A stretch of 64,000 nt of DNA from Ancylomarina sp963977525 (GCA_963977525.1 CAXBPC010000019.1:1-64000); one strand, 5' to 3'; shown: positions 52,388-62,388, numbered from the stretch's first letter. Translations and numbers: made by a program. Notes: generated by a model not told the origin, from the sequence alone.

Positions 52388-53017
52388 TCAAGAATAGATT
52401 TTTCGAACAATTTGTAAATAAAAACGTTTCACTCTACAATTCATAACAAAGTTTAAAAAATACCACGCAACAGCTATAGCCGTTAATAGTGGAATATAGT
52501 TTTCCGTATTAGGAAGAAGATCCAGATTGACAAGCAATACAACTAGTAGAATAACATACAGAAGATATTTGTTCACTTTCACATATCGCAGATATAAGCT
52601 TTCCTCAATTTCAAGCTTTCTATTCAATATCTGATTATAACTTTCCCCTCGTTTTTCGTAGGCCAATATCGATTTATATTCTTCTTTCACTAAGCCTTGC
52701 TTTTGAAGCACCTCCATCTTTAACAGCGTAAAAACAATTAAGTCTTCGGAATGAACATTATCGCTCATGTCTTTATCACTCAAAAAACAGATCCTCTGAT
52801 CGATTACCTGCATTGCTTTAACAAACTTGTCTAGCTCTAGGTAAGTCCGTGCAAATATTTCATACAAGCATTTAATCTTCTCAGAGTCGAAGCCATATGA
52901 ATCAACCTCTCTAAAAACAGGTTCAAATTTAAGAATCGAATGAAAATGCTCCTTTAAATAAAGAGTTTCAATTTCTTTATACAGATATGAAGGGTTGGAC
53001 TTATTAGCTTGTGTCAT
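52388..53017 (-). CDS. Hypothetical protein, helical domain plus C-terminal membrane hairpin
   Basis: A 209-residue protein without a recognised family. Residues 10-150 are helical with TPR-like spacing (YLKEHFHSILKFEPVFREV, IFARTYLELDKFVKAMQVID). Two membrane helices lie near 151-170 and 175-195, and the C-terminus is basic. It could be anchored to the inner membrane with its helical part in the cytoplasm. It is separated from pepT by a terminator and is probably transcribed alone. Function unknown. Confidence 0.7.
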   Translation of the reverse strand: MTQANKSNPSYLYKEIETLYLKEHFHSILKFEPVFREVDSYGFDSEKIKCLYEIFARTYLELDKFVKAMQVIDQRICFLSDKDMSDNVHSEDLIVFTLLKMEVLQKQGLVKEEYKSILAYEKRGESYNQILNRKLEIEESLYLRYVKVNKYLLYVILLVVLLVNLDLLPNTENYIPLLTAIAVAWYFLNFVMNCRVKRFYLQIVRKIYS

Positions 53018-53040
53018 TCTTTTACTCTTTATTATAATGA

Positions 53041-53068
53041 AAAACGACAGATTTAGATCTGCCGTTTT
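53041..53068 (-). terminator. pepT terminator
   Basis: AAAACGGCAGAT/ATCTGTCGTTTT on the minus strand (one G-U pair), 23 bases after the pepT stop. Confidence 0.8.
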
Positions 53069-53090
53069 CCTTATCTATATTTAATAATGC

Positions 53091-54317
53091 TTATTTCTTA
53101 GCAATCAAATCGACTACTTTTAGAATAACATCAACAGCTTTTTGCATAGAGTCAACAGGTACATATTCAAATCGTCCATGAAAATTATGCCCTCCAGCAA
53201 AGATATTAGGACAAGGCAAGCCCATATATGATAAACGACTACCATCGGTTCCTCCACGAATAGGCACAATCATTGGTGTAACACTTACATCTTTCATTGC
53301 TTGCTCTGCAATATCAACAATGAATTTAACAGGTTCAATTTTTTCGCGCATATTAAAATACTGATCTTTCATTTGAAGAGAGACACTTTCCTCACCATAC
53401 TTTGAGCGAATATCTGAGCAAAGTGATTCAAATATATCTTTACGCCCATTATAGGCATCCATATCAAAATCACGAATAATATATTGCAATTTAGAATTCT
53501 CAACAGAACCTTCCATTCCTAAAAGATGATAGAATCCTTCATAATTCTCTGTTCTCTCTGGCACCTCATCTATTGGCAACTTCGCTGCAAACTCTTGCAT
53601 AATATGCATCGAATTAATCAACTTATCCTTAGCCATTCCTGGATGAACATTACGTCCTTTAAACGAAACTTCAGCATAAGCCGCATTGAAATTCTCAAAC
53701 TGCAACTCGCCAATTTCACCACCATCAAGCGTATAAGCAAATTCAGCCCCAAACTTCTCTACATTGAAAAAGTCAGCTCCTTGTCCAATCTCTTCATCAG
53801 GCGTAAAACCAATATGAACAGGTCCGTGCTTAATTTCAGGATGATTAATCAAATACTCTACAGCGGTCATAATCTCAGCAACACCAGCCTTATCATCGGC
53901 TCCAAGCAAAGTTGTACCGTCAGTTGTGATTAAGGTTTGACCTTTATACATTTTCAAATCTGGAAAATCAGTCACCTTCATCACAATATTTTGCTCTTTA
54001 TTAAGAACAATGTCTTCTCCATTATAGTTTTCTACAAACTGAGGTTTCACATTCTTTCCTGTAAAATCGGGACTTGTATCCATGTGGGCTACGAATCCAA
54101 CAGTTGGAATTTCCTTGTTAATATTAGAAGGTAATACTGCCATCACATAACCATTCTGATCAAGTGAAACATTACTCATGCCCATTTCTTCTAACTCCTT
54201 AACCAATTCTTGAGCTAAAACCATTTGCCCAGGTGTACTAGGTGTCAAGCCAGTTTGAGTATCAGATTCAGTATCGAACTGAACGTACTTTATAAATTTA
54301 TCTACAACTGCAGTCAT
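53091..54317 (-). CDS. pepT: Peptidase T
   Basis: A 408-residue M20B tripeptide aminopeptidase that releases the N-terminal residue of tripeptides in the cytoplasm. It has the metal-binding GFVAHMDTSPDFTG, LGADDKAGVAEI, the catalytic Glu in TPDEEIGQGAD, and the C-terminal RGGTDGSRLSYMGLPCPN. Length is normal. It lies 39 bases after the end of the hypothetical gene at 54357-55040 in the same direction, so the two may be co-transcribed. Confidence 0.96.
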   Translation of the reverse strand: MTAVVDKFIKYVQFDTESDTQTGLTPSTPGQMVLAQELVKELEEMGMSNVSLDQNGYVMAVLPSNINKEIPTVGFVAHMDTSPDFTGKNVKPQFVENYNGEDIVLNKEQNIVMKVTDFPDLKMYKGQTLITTDGTTLLGADDKAGVAEIMTAVEYLINHPEIKHGPVHIGFTPDEEIGQGADFFNVEKFGAEFAYTLDGGEIGELQFENFNAAYAEVSFKGRNVHPGMAKDKLINSMHIMQEFAAKLPIDEVPERTENYEGFYHLLGMEGSVENSKLQYIIRDFDMDAYNGRKDIFESLCSDIRSKYGEESVSLQMKDQYFNMREKIEPVKFIVDIAEQAMKDVSVTPMIVPIRGGTDGSRLSYMGLPCPNIFAGGHNFHGRFEYVPVDSMQKAVDVILKVVDLIAKK

Positions 54318-54356
54318 CTTCTATAGGTATCTTATTATTATTTACTCCGTTATTAT

Positions 54357-55040
54357 TTAAACATCATCAGACTTAAACTGGAAACCTAAACGTTTACCTG
54401 TCTTGATTTTTGCATTCTGAATTTTCTCATCGATATCGGCTACCGCCAAAATTTTTACATCATCATAAGGAGGAACTAACAAATCGAAATTCAATGAATA
54501 ATTAATCGCTGTCTCCACAATCTTTCTCAAACTATCCTTGTCACTTATCGACTGAGATAAATCATTCTCAAGCAATCCCATCTGGCGTTTTCCTTCAACA
54601 ACATAATGGTTTTCCTGATTTATGAAAATACGTGCAACCAAGTATCCTAAATCTTCAGATCGCTTATATTTAAATGAGTCCGATAAGAAATTATAAATAT
54701 TGATAATACCAGAGTATGCATTATTAGGATTGTGTTTCACATAGTCTTTTTGCCAAACAGGATGATCACGATTAAATTGAAAAACATTTGAATACATACT
54801 AAAAACGAGAATATCGGAAGCAACTTGAATCTGAACTTCGGATGCTCCTCTATCTTCAAACTCAAGTTTTACAGCATCAGACTGATCAACAAGCTCCAAA
54901 TTATACTCATCAACCAAATTTTCAAGAACCTTCTTTAATTCTGAAAAAACCTCGGCAGTATTCTTATAAACCAATTGTTTTAAACTAGACTTTTCTCGAA
55001 TTGTTTGTAATATGGCTGATTTTGTATTGAGTATATTCAT
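54357..55040 (-). CDS. Conserved-looking hypothetical cytoplasmic protein
   Basis: A 227-residue protein that I do not assign to a named family. It is soluble with mixed alpha/beta character: helical residues 1-50, then beta-rich segments (DAVKLEFEDRGASEVQIQVA, DILVFSMYSNVF). The central segment YSGIINIYNFLSDSFKYKR and the VVEGKRQMG stretch look structured. No catalytic motif is visible. It lies between proS and pepT on the same strand; a terminator separates it from proS. Confidence 0.75.
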   Translation of the reverse strand: MNILNTKSAILQTIREKSSLKQLVYKNTAEVFSELKKVLENLVDEYNLELVDQSDAVKLEFEDRGASEVQIQVASDILVFSMYSNVFQFNRDHPVWQKDYVKHNPNNAYSGIINIYNFLSDSFKYKRSEDLGYLVARIFINQENHYVVEGKRQMGLLENDLSQSISDKDSLRKIVETAINYSLNFDLLVPPYDDVKILAVADIDEKIQNAKIKTGKRLGFQFKSDDV

Positions 55041-55103
55041 AGTATTGTGCTTATGGTTATTTTGGATTAAAAACCTAGCTTCAGGTTTATATGATAAAGG
55101 TAA

Positions 55104-55137
55104 AAAAAAACCGCCTCCGAAAAATCGGTGACGGTTA
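55104..55137 (-). terminator. proS terminator
   Basis: On the minus strand ACCGTCACCGA pairs with TCGGAGGCGGT (one mismatch, one G-U) and is followed by nine T residues. Confidence 0.85.
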
Positions 55138-55195
55138 TTTATAAATTTAAATTTCGTTAAATAGTGAAATCCAGAAGTCCAAATAGATCTAGACC

Positions 55196-56671
55196 TTAGT
55201 ATGATTTAGCAAAAACAACACGTTCTTTAGATGGTTTTCCAGTAACCATACAAACGCCTTCTTCCTGATCATTATCGAAAGGAATACAACGAATTGTTGC
55301 TTTTGTTTCATTTTTAATTTTCTCTTCAGTCTCATCTGTACCATCCCAGTGAGCTAAAAAGAATCCTGTTTTAGTTTCCAACAACTCTTTGAATTCATCG
55401 TAAGTGTCAACCTTAGTTGTTTTCTCTGCTCTAAAATCAAGTGCTTTTTGGAAAATACTATTCTGAATTTCCTCAAGAAGATTTTCGATCATGTCTTCAA
55501 CGCCATCAACAGCAACGGTTTCTTTAGTTAAAATATCACGACGAGCCAACTCAACCGTTCCATTCTCAAGATCGCGAGCTCCCATAGCTAAACGTACAGG
55601 TACGCCTTTCAATTCATATTGAGCAAACTTCCATCCTGGCTTACGGTTATCATTATCGTCAAACTTAACGGAGATACCTTTAGACTTAAGCTTCGCTACA
55701 ATAGGATCAATCACCTCTGTAAGCTTTGCCAACTCTTCTTCCTTACGGTAAATAGGTACAATTACAACCTGAATTGGAGCCAATTTTGGAGGTAAGACTA
55801 AACCGTGATCATCAGAATGAGCCATTACTAAAGCGCCCATCAAACGAGTTGACACACCCCAAGATGTTGCCCAAACATAATCTTCTTTACCTTCTTTATT
55901 TGTAAATTTAACATCGAATGCTTTAGCAAAATTCTGACCTAAGAAATGAGACGTTCCAGCCTGAAGAGCCTTACCGTCTTGCATTAAAGCTTCAATACAA
56001 TAAGTATCTTTTGCACCTGCAAAGCGCTCTGACGCTGTCTTTCTTCCTATTAATACAGGAACAGCCATCCAACCTTCAGCAAAATCGCTATAAATATTAA
56101 TCATTTGCTCAGTTTCAACCAAAGCTTCTTTTTCTGTAGCATGAGCAGTGTGCCCTTCTTGCCAAAGAAATTCAGCGGTACGTAGGAACAAACGGGTACG
56201 CATTTCCCAACGCATTACATTTGCCCATTGATTAATTAAAATAGGCAAGTCACGGTATGATTGTATCCAGTTTTTGTAGGTATTCCAAATAATAGTCTCA
56301 GAAGTTGGACGAATAATTAATTCTTCTTCCAAACGTGCATCAGGGTCAACAATTACACCTTTCCCGTTAGGGTCATTCATTAAACGATAATGAGTTACAA
56401 CTGCACATTCTTTTGCGAATCCTTCTACGTGGTCAGCTTCCTTACTTAGAAATGACTTGGGAATTAATAAAGGGAAATAAGCATTCTCATGTCCCGTTTC
56501 TTTAAACTTTCCATCAAGTACTGCTTGCATTTTTTCCCAAATAGCGTAGCCATATGGTTTAATTACCATACAACCTCGAACTGCAGAATTTTCTGCTAGA
56601 TCTGCCTTAATTACTAGGTCGTTATACCATTGCGAATAATTTTCGCTTCTACTGGTTAAAACTTTTGCCAT
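55196..56671 (-). CDS. proS: Prolyl-tRNA synthetase
   Basis: A 491-residue class II synthetase that charges tRNA-Pro. It is the short archaeal/eukaryote-like type without the bacterial insertion editing domain: start SENYSQWYNDLVIKADL, the proline-site RPTSETIIW, motif 3 in the middle, and a C-terminal zinc-like domain (ATIRCIPFD, EEGVCMVTGKPS). Bacteroidota commonly carry this type. It has a promoter box at 56782 and a strong terminator. Confidence 0.97.
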   Translation of the reverse strand: MAKVLTSRSENYSQWYNDLVIKADLAENSAVRGCMVIKPYGYAIWEKMQAVLDGKFKETGHENAYFPLLIPKSFLSKEADHVEGFAKECAVVTHYRLMNDPNGKGVIVDPDARLEEELIIRPTSETIIWNTYKNWIQSYRDLPILINQWANVMRWEMRTRLFLRTAEFLWQEGHTAHATEKEALVETEQMINIYSDFAEGWMAVPVLIGRKTASERFAGAKDTYCIEALMQDGKALQAGTSHFLGQNFAKAFDVKFTNKEGKEDYVWATSWGVSTRLMGALVMAHSDDHGLVLPPKLAPIQVVIVPIYRKEEELAKLTEVIDPIVAKLKSKGISVKFDDNDNRKPGWKFAQYELKGVPVRLAMGARDLENGTVELARRDILTKETVAVDGVEDMIENLLEEIQNSIFQKALDFRAEKTTKVDTYDEFKELLETKTGFFLAHWDGTDETEEKIKNETKATIRCIPFDNDQEEGVCMVTGKPSKERVVFAKSY

Positions 56672-56781
56672 TTTATATTGTTTTGGTATAGTATTTGCTA
56701 TCTAACAATTACTTAAAAGTTCTTAAATATATCTTTTTACTGATTTCAGAAATAAGACTTAAGCCTTTTAAATTTTGGCTA

Positions 56782-56789
56782 CAAAAGTA
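56782..56789 (-). promoter_or_regulatory. Bacteroidota -7 box for proS
   Basis: TACTTTTG on the minus strand matches TAnnTTTG, about 110 bases before the proS ATG. Confidence 0.5.
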
Positions 56790-56932
56790 TAAAATATTAT
56801 TAGATTATCATTATTGAGGATAGACATGAAACTTACTAGATTGAATATTTTTAAACACTCAAAACTTGACACGTGAAATAAATTTCAATCAAAATAATGG
56901 GCATCTAGCCTAAACCTATAAATCATATCCAG

Positions 56933-58441
56933 ATGAAAACTTACTACAAATTATTAATCATTCCCTTGCTAATAGCAACGGCTTGCTCCCCATCTTATGT
57001 GGGAACATCAGCATTTCAGGATGACCTTTATTACGTTCCTGGAGAAGAATCTCTAATTGATAAAGAAATGGCAGTCTATACGACTAAGCCATCTACACAA
57101 GAGCCTATTATTAAACAAATAACAAAAATTGAGCCTACAACAAAGGCTACTTTTGGCGATGATAGAGATTTTCAACAAATTCAAGAGCAATATCGCGAGA
57201 TACTTGCAACTGATTCAATTGGAACAATTGATACAACCTACTACAATGATGAACAAGGGTATTTCATTGGAGAATTTAATGGTACCGAGTCAGACCTTGA
57301 AGAAATTGAAAGATTGAGACAATGGTATCCACAAGGATTTGGCTATTACGATAACAGTGGCTACGACCTTGGAATGTGGTTAGCAGGTGATTCTGACTGG
57401 AATGTCTATGTTGATGGTGATAAAGTATGGTGGACACCAACTTGGACAAACTATAATTATTATAATGGATTCAGATTCTCTTCTGAGCGTTATGGTAGGC
57501 ATTTTGCCTATAACTATCCTCAATATGGCTCAAGCTTTGGTTTTGGATTCGGAATAGGAAATGGATTCTACGATGATTTATATTTTGGTGGACGTTTTGG
57601 ATGGGGAAATTCGAACTATGGATACGGCTACGGCGGATACGGATACGGCGGATACGGATACGGCGGATACGGCTACGGTGGATATGGCTACGGCGGATAC
57701 GGCTACGGTGGATATGGCTACGGCGGATACGGCTACGGTGGATATGGCTACGCTAAGCAATCTAGCAACTACTATGGCTCTAGAAAAACTATGGGAAGCA
57801 AAGCAGGAACCAGTAGAGCTTACACCAATAGAAGTGCAGTAAGTAAAACTAAAGGAACTACTAGTCGCGTTAATCGTTCTGCTGGCTATACTAAATCAGG
57901 AACAACAACTCGTCGCTCGGCAGTTACAGCCAAAGATGCTGTTAGAAGAAGTACTGCAGCACAGCGATATGGAAATAGAAATACTAGAAGTTCTTACGGT
58001 AACAGAGCGGGAACAACGACTAGAAGAATAAACAATACTGGAACAGTTAGACGTTCGAACTATAAAGGAACAACAACTCGTTATGGAACACAAAACCGTT
58101 CGACTTATAGAGGAACTAAAAGCGGAACTACAGTAAAACGTAGACCTAGTAACTATACTAAACCTCGTAGCAGTTCACGTCCATCCTATAATAAATCAGG
58201 AACTAGACGTTCAACTAATATGAGGAGTACAGGTACAAGATCATCAAAGTACAGTAAGGTCAAAAGCACTCCAACATACAGAAAGAGTTCAACGAGAAGC
58301 TCAAGGAGTTCTTCAAGTTCATACAGACCTTCAAGATCATCATCATCATCACGTTCCTCAGGAGCTGTTCGCTCTTCTGGATCTTCATCAAGATCATCGA
58401 GTGGCAGTCACCGTTCAAGCGGAGGTTCAAGAAGAAGATAA
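56933..58441 (+). CDS. Lipoprotein with Gly-Tyr repeats and a basic Ser/Arg/Thr tail
   Basis: A 502-residue protein with a lipoprotein signal (LLIATACS, lipobox Cys18). Residues 20-225 are acidic and look folded, with a Trp/Tyr-rich stretch (VDGDKVWWTPTWTNYNYY). Residues about 230-275 are nine near-identical Gly-Gly-Tyr-Gly-Tyr units encoded by 15-base tandem repeats. From about 276 to the end the chain is Arg/Ser/Thr/Gly/Tyr-rich with hardly any acidic residue. The family is not known to me. The tail may bind polyanions or peptidoglycan. It is followed 66 bases later by a FadL-like outer-membrane protein, probably co-transcribed. Confidence 0.85.
   Translation: MKTYYKLLIIPLLIATACSPSYVGTSAFQDDLYYVPGEESLIDKEMAVYTTKPSTQEPIIKQITKIEPTTKATFGDDRDFQQIQEQYREILATDSIGTIDTTYYNDEQGYFIGEFNGTESDLEEIERLRQWYPQGFGYYDNSGYDLGMWLAGDSDWNVYVDGDKVWWTPTWTNYNYYNGFRFSSERYGRHFAYNYPQYGSSFGFGFGIGNGFYDDLYFGGRFGWGNSNYGYGYGGYGYGGYGYGGYGYGGYGYGGYGYGGYGYGGYGYGGYGYAKQSSNYYGSRKTMGSKAGTSRAYTNRSAVSKTKGTTSRVNRSAGYTKSGTTTRRSAVTAKDAVRRSTAAQRYGNRNTRSSYGNRAGTTTRRINNTGTVRRSNYKGTTTRYGTQNRSTYRGTKSGTTVKRRPSNYTKPRSSSRPSYNKSGTRRSTNMRSTGTRSSKYSKVKSTPTYRKSSTRSSRSSSSSYRPSRSSSSSRSSGAVRSSGSSSRSSSGSHRSSGGSRRR
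57616..57752 (+). repeat. 15-base tandem repeat encoding GGYGY
   Basis: About nine copies of GGATACGGCTACGGC, differing only at synonymous positions (GGA/GGC/GGT, TAC/TAT), inside the lipoprotein gene. The third-position differences show that the amino-acid sequence, not the DNA alone, is maintained. Copy number can change by slippage without a frameshift. Confidence 0.9.
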
Positions 58442-58506
58442 CTGTTATTTAAATCTGGATATTTATTAACACTATTTTTCTTAACCTACTATAAATACAC
58501 ATTACT

Positions 58507-60033
58507 ATGAAAAGATATATAACATTACTATTCCTGACTGTTTTAACAGGAATAGTATACGCACAAACTGCAGATGACGCTCTTCGTTACTCTCAGCAAC
58601 ATTACACAGGAACAGCACGTTCAATGGCTATGGGTGGAGCATTTGGAGCTCTAGGGGGCGATTTCTCAAGCATCGGAATCAATCCAGCTGGACTTGGAGT
58701 TTATCAAAGCTCGGAGTTCACATTTACACCAACAATGGAAATGAGGAAAAGCTCAAGCGGCAATTTAAATGATGATAAATTCACTTTTGGTATTAGCAAC
58801 ATTGGTTATGTCGCTGCAATTAGACCAAGAATGAAGTCTAATGGTGGCTGGCAAAATTTCAACTTTGGAATTGGCTACAACCGAATCAACAACTTTAGAA
58901 AGTCATCTATTTCTCAGATTTTAAACTCTGAATCAAGTATGCTAGATGTGTTTGAAACTAATGCGGATGGTTTTTCTGACAATCAATTGGAAGACAAATA
59001 CCCAACGGTAGAGTATTTAGCTTACCAAACATATTTATTGAATCCTCAAGAGGATAATCCATTAGATTATGATCTCCCTATATTTCCTGGTGAGAAAATG
59101 AATCAAAGAAAGACTATAGACGAAAAAGGTTATATGGGTGAATTTAATATTTCTTTCGGAGCCAACTATGCTCATAAACTATACATAGGAGCTTCACTTG
59201 GCATACAAAGTATTAATTATAAATCAACAGCGCGTTTTACTGAGAGCACACTAACAAACAGTGCATCAGACTTAAATAATTATTACTTTGAAGAGTATGT
59301 GAAAACAACGGGTGTTGGTGCAAATCTTAAGTTAGGTATTATTTACAAGCCAAATCAAAATATTAGATTAGGAGCTTCATTACACACACCAACATTCTTC
59401 TCAATGGAAGATGAGTTTCAAAACAAAATGGCTTCACATTTCATAACTGAAGATGCGGATGGCTACTCGAACTATTCTGATAAAACAGACCTATCATCTT
59501 ACGAATACAACTACAGAACTCCTATGAAGTTTACTTTAAGTGGTGCTGTAGTTCTTTCAAAGAAAATGATTCTTAGTATGGATTATGAATTTGTAGATTA
59601 TTCAAATGCTAAATTTTCAAATGGTGGCAATGATGATTTCAATTTTCATGGAACCCAATATGATGACGATAACATACTTCTTGATCCTGAAGCTAATGAT
59701 ATCATTAAATCATCATTTGAAAGCGTAGGTAATCTAAGAGCAGGTTTAGAATACCGAGTATCATCGGCATTTAGTTTACGTGGTGGGTTTGCAAACTTTG
59801 GAAACCCATACAAAGCGAGCTCAATAGATGAATCATACAATATTTACTCTGCAGGTTTTGGTATTCGTCAAGGTAATTTCTTCTTCGATGCTGCTTATAG
59901 CTATTCTGATAAGGATGAGTCCTATATTTATTATAGTGCTCCTGATGGATTCGGTGAAACGATATCTTCTGGAACCGTTGACCTAGAAGATAAGAATCAT
60001 CAAATGAGGTTGACTTTCGGATTCAAATTTTAA
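58507..60033 (+). CDS. FadL/OmpP1-type outer-membrane transport protein
   Basis: A 508-residue protein with a signal peptide (ITLLFLTVLTGIVYAQ) and a beta-barrel of the Toluene_X/OmpP1/FadL family: the hatch region SMAMGGAFGALGGDFSSIGINPAGLGVY near residues 38-65, alternating strands, and the aromatic C-terminus (RLTFGFKF). These porins pass hydrophobic compounds across the outer membrane. It has insertion loops rich in Asp/Asn. It is probably in an operon with the preceding lipoprotein. Confidence 0.88.
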   Translation: MKRYITLLFLTVLTGIVYAQTADDALRYSQQHYTGTARSMAMGGAFGALGGDFSSIGINPAGLGVYQSSEFTFTPTMEMRKSSSGNLNDDKFTFGISNIGYVAAIRPRMKSNGGWQNFNFGIGYNRINNFRKSSISQILNSESSMLDVFETNADGFSDNQLEDKYPTVEYLAYQTYLLNPQEDNPLDYDLPIFPGEKMNQRKTIDEKGYMGEFNISFGANYAHKLYIGASLGIQSINYKSTARFTESTLTNSASDLNNYYFEEYVKTTGVGANLKLGIIYKPNQNIRLGASLHTPTFFSMEDEFQNKMASHFITEDADGYSNYSDKTDLSSYEYNYRTPMKFTLSGAVVLSKKMILSMDYEFVDYSNAKFSNGGNDDFNFHGTQYDDDNILLDPEANDIIKSSFESVGNLRAGLEYRVSSAFSLRGGFANFGNPYKASSIDESYNIYSAGFGIRQGNFFFDAAYSYSDKDESYIYYSAPDGFGETISSGTVDLEDKNHQMRLTFGFKF

Positions 60034-60054
60034 TTAAAACAGGATTTGATCATA

Positions 60055-60083
60055 CAAAAAAAGCTCCCAATGGGAGCTTTTTT
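60055..60083. terminator. Bidirectional terminator
   Basis: AAAAAAAGCTCCC/GGGAGCTTTTTTT between the convergent FadL-like gene and cysN. Confidence 0.88.
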
Positions 60084-60104
60084 TATTCTATATCTAAACT
60101 AGAT

Positions 60105-61376
60105 TTATCTAATCATACCTGCTGCAACAGTTTCATTAGTTGCTTCATCAATTAAAATAAAACTACCTGTATTACGGTTTTTCTTATATGAATCAAAGAA
60201 CAAAGGTTTAGCTGTTTTAAGTTTTAAACAAGCAATATCATTTAAGCCAATAACCTTATCATCCGTTCTCTCTTCTAAAGAGTTAATGTCAACTTTGAAG
60301 TTCACATTACGAACCATACAACGCGTTTCGTTTGAAGTATGCTTAATGGTATACTTACCTCCAATAGTCATAGGACGTTCATTCATCCAGCAAACCATAG
60401 CATCAAATTCTTGCTCCATATTAGGAACATTATCTGCAGCTACAATCATATCCCCTCTCGATGTATCAATCTCATCACTTAATCTTAAAGTTACAGATTG
60501 AGGAGTGAAAGCTATATCCAACTCACCATTTAGGGTATCAATCGCTTTAATTGTAGTTTCCCTTCCTGAAGGTAAAACTTTCACTTTATCGCCAGGCTTA
60601 AAAACACCACTAGCTACACGACCAGCGAATCCACGATAATCATGATATTCATCACTCTGAGGACGGATAACATATTGAACTGGGAAACGAGCATCTTCAT
60701 GATTTCTATCATCAAGTATTTCAATAGTCTCCAACAGGTTCAATAAGGTCTCACCCTTATACCAATCCATATTTTCAGATGCATCAACCACATTATCACC
60801 AAATTTGGCTGAGATAGGAATAAATCGAACATCTTTAATATTCAATTTATCAGCAACTTTCTGATATTCGTTTTTAATACTTTCGTAGGTCTCTTCAGAG
60901 TAACTCATCAAGTCCATCTTATTGATACAAACAATAAGGTGAGGAATTTGTAATAAGTTAGCAATATATGAGTGACGTAAGGTTTGCTCAATCACACCAT
61001 GACGAGCATCAACCAAAATAAGAGCACAGTTAGCTGTAGAAGCTCCTGTTACCATATTTCTTGTGTACTGAATATGACCTGGTGTATCAGCAATAATAAA
61101 TTTACGCTTTGGAGTTGCAAAATAACGGTAAGCTACATCAATAGTAATTCCTTGCTCACGTTCAGCTCTCAAACCATCGGTAAGTAAAGCAAGATCCACC
61201 TCAGTATCACCACGCTTTTTACTAGAAATTTCAATAGCCTCCATTTGATCTTCAAAAATGGCTTTACTATCGTATAATAAACGTCCAATTAGAGTACTTT
61301 TTCCGTCATCAACACTACCTGCAGTAGTGAAACGCAAAAGCTCCATATCTAAATATCCTGATGTTTTATCTGACAT
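60105..61376 (-). CDS. cysN: Sulfate adenylyltransferase, GTPase subunit
   Basis: A 423-residue GTPase that drives ATP sulfurylase. G1 is GSVDDGKSTLIG, followed by DTPGH and NKMD. EF-Tu-like beta domains follow. It is CysN alone, without the fused APS kinase of some proteobacteria; the kinase is encoded separately as cysC. It is last in the minus-strand cysC-cysD-cysN operon. Confidence 0.97.
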   Translation of the reverse strand: MSDKTSGYLDMELLRFTTAGSVDDGKSTLIGRLLYDSKAIFEDQMEAIEISSKKRGDTEVDLALLTDGLRAEREQGITIDVAYRYFATPKRKFIIADTPGHIQYTRNMVTGASTANCALILVDARHGVIEQTLRHSYIANLLQIPHLIVCINKMDLMSYSEETYESIKNEYQKVADKLNIKDVRFIPISAKFGDNVVDASENMDWYKGETLLNLLETIEILDDRNHEDARFPVQYVIRPQSDEYHDYRGFAGRVASGVFKPGDKVKVLPSGRETTIKAIDTLNGELDIAFTPQSVTLRLSDEIDTSRGDMIVAADNVPNMEQEFDAMVCWMNERPMTIGGKYTIKHTSNETRCMVRNVNFKVDINSLEERTDDKVIGLNDIACLKLKTAKPLFFDSYKKNRNTGSFILIDEATNETVAAGMIR

Positions 61377-61482
61377 ATTTAATTCTTTTATTCTAGATTT
61401 ATAAACGAGAACTTAATCTCTAATCTATCTTTTTATTCAGATATATAAGTATCCGAATTAATATTTAAAGCTTTGAAGTGGA

Positions 61483-62388
61483 TTAAAAGTATCCTTCTTT
61501 TTTACGATCTTCCATAGCAGCTTCAGAACGCTTGTCATCGTGACGTGTACCACGTTCAGTAGTTCTTGTAGCAGCTACTTCTTCAATAATATCTTCAAGA
61601 GTATTTGCTTCTGACTCAATAGCACCTGTACAAGTCGCATCACCAATAGTTCTAAAACGAACGATTCTCTTTTCTACTTTTTCAGTATCGCGCATAGGAA
61701 TAAAATCAGAAGCTGATAATAAGTTACCATGACGCAAGAAAACATCGCGCTCGTGAGAGAAATAAATATTTGGGATATCGATATTTTCTAGATAGATATA
61801 TTGCCATACATCCATCTCAGTCCAATTCGAAATTGGGAAAACTCTAAAGTGCTCACCCATGTTCTTTTTACCATTAAAAAGATTCCAAAGCTCTGGTCTT
61901 TGGTTTTTTGGATCCCATTGTCCAAACTCATCACGATGAGAGAAAAATCGTTCTTTTGCTCGGGCTTTTTCTTCGTCACGACGACCACCACCCATAGCAC
62001 AATCTACTTGCAAGTCCTCAAGTCCATCAAGAAGAGTCACAGTTTGTAGTTTGTTTCTACTTGCATCAAAACCAGTTTCCTCAATAGCTTTTCCTTGATC
62101 AATTGAATCCTGAACGTAACGTACAATTATACGAGTACCTGTCTCTTTCATCAATCTATCGCGAAATTCAATTGTCTCAGGGAAATTGTGACCTGTATCA
62201 ACATGCATTAAAGCAAAAGGTACTTTTGCAGGTGCGAAAGCTTTTCTTGCTAAATGAAACATGATAATAGAATCCTTTCCTCCCGAAAATAACATTACGG
62301 GATTCTCGAATTGAGCTGCAACTTCACGAATCACATAAATCGATTCAGCTTCCAGTTCTCTTAAGTGATTTATATTGTATTCATTCAT
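61483..62388 (-). CDS. cysD: Sulfate adenylyltransferase, catalytic subunit
   Basis: A 301-residue PP-loop enzyme that makes adenosine 5'-phosphosulfate from ATP and sulfate. It has FSGGKDSIIMFHLARKAF, ALMHVDTGHNFPET, and the C-terminal RTTERGTRHDDK segment. Length is normal. It lies between cysC (71 bases) and cysN (106 bases), and works with CysN. Confidence 0.97.
   Translation of the reverse strand: MNEYNINHLRELEAESIYVIREVAAQFENPVMLFSGGKDSIIMFHLARKAFAPAKVPFALMHVDTGHNFPETIEFRDRLMKETGTRIIVRYVQDSIDQGKAIEETGFDASRNKLQTVTLLDGLEDLQVDCAMGGGRRDEEKARAKERFFSHRDEFGQWDPKNQRPELWNLFNGKKNMGEHFRVFPISNWTEMDVWQYIYLENIDIPNIYFSHERDVFLRHGNLLSASDFIPMRDTEKVEKRIVRFRTIGDATCTGAIESEANTLEDIIEEVAATRTTERGTRHDDKRSEAAMEDRKKEGYF

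Noticed and set aside
53526..53933. 135-codon plus-strand frame inside pepT
   Set aside because: Antisense to intact pepT, no family features, no promoter or ribosome site.
57616..57752. CRISPR-like array
   Set aside because: Units are contiguous 15-base in-frame coding repeats with no spacers and no cas genes nearby.
57578..57760. Minus-strand low-complexity Val/Ser/Ala frame across the Gly-Tyr repeat
   Set aside because: It is only the reverse reading of the 15-base repeat that encodes GGYGY in the lipoprotein gene.
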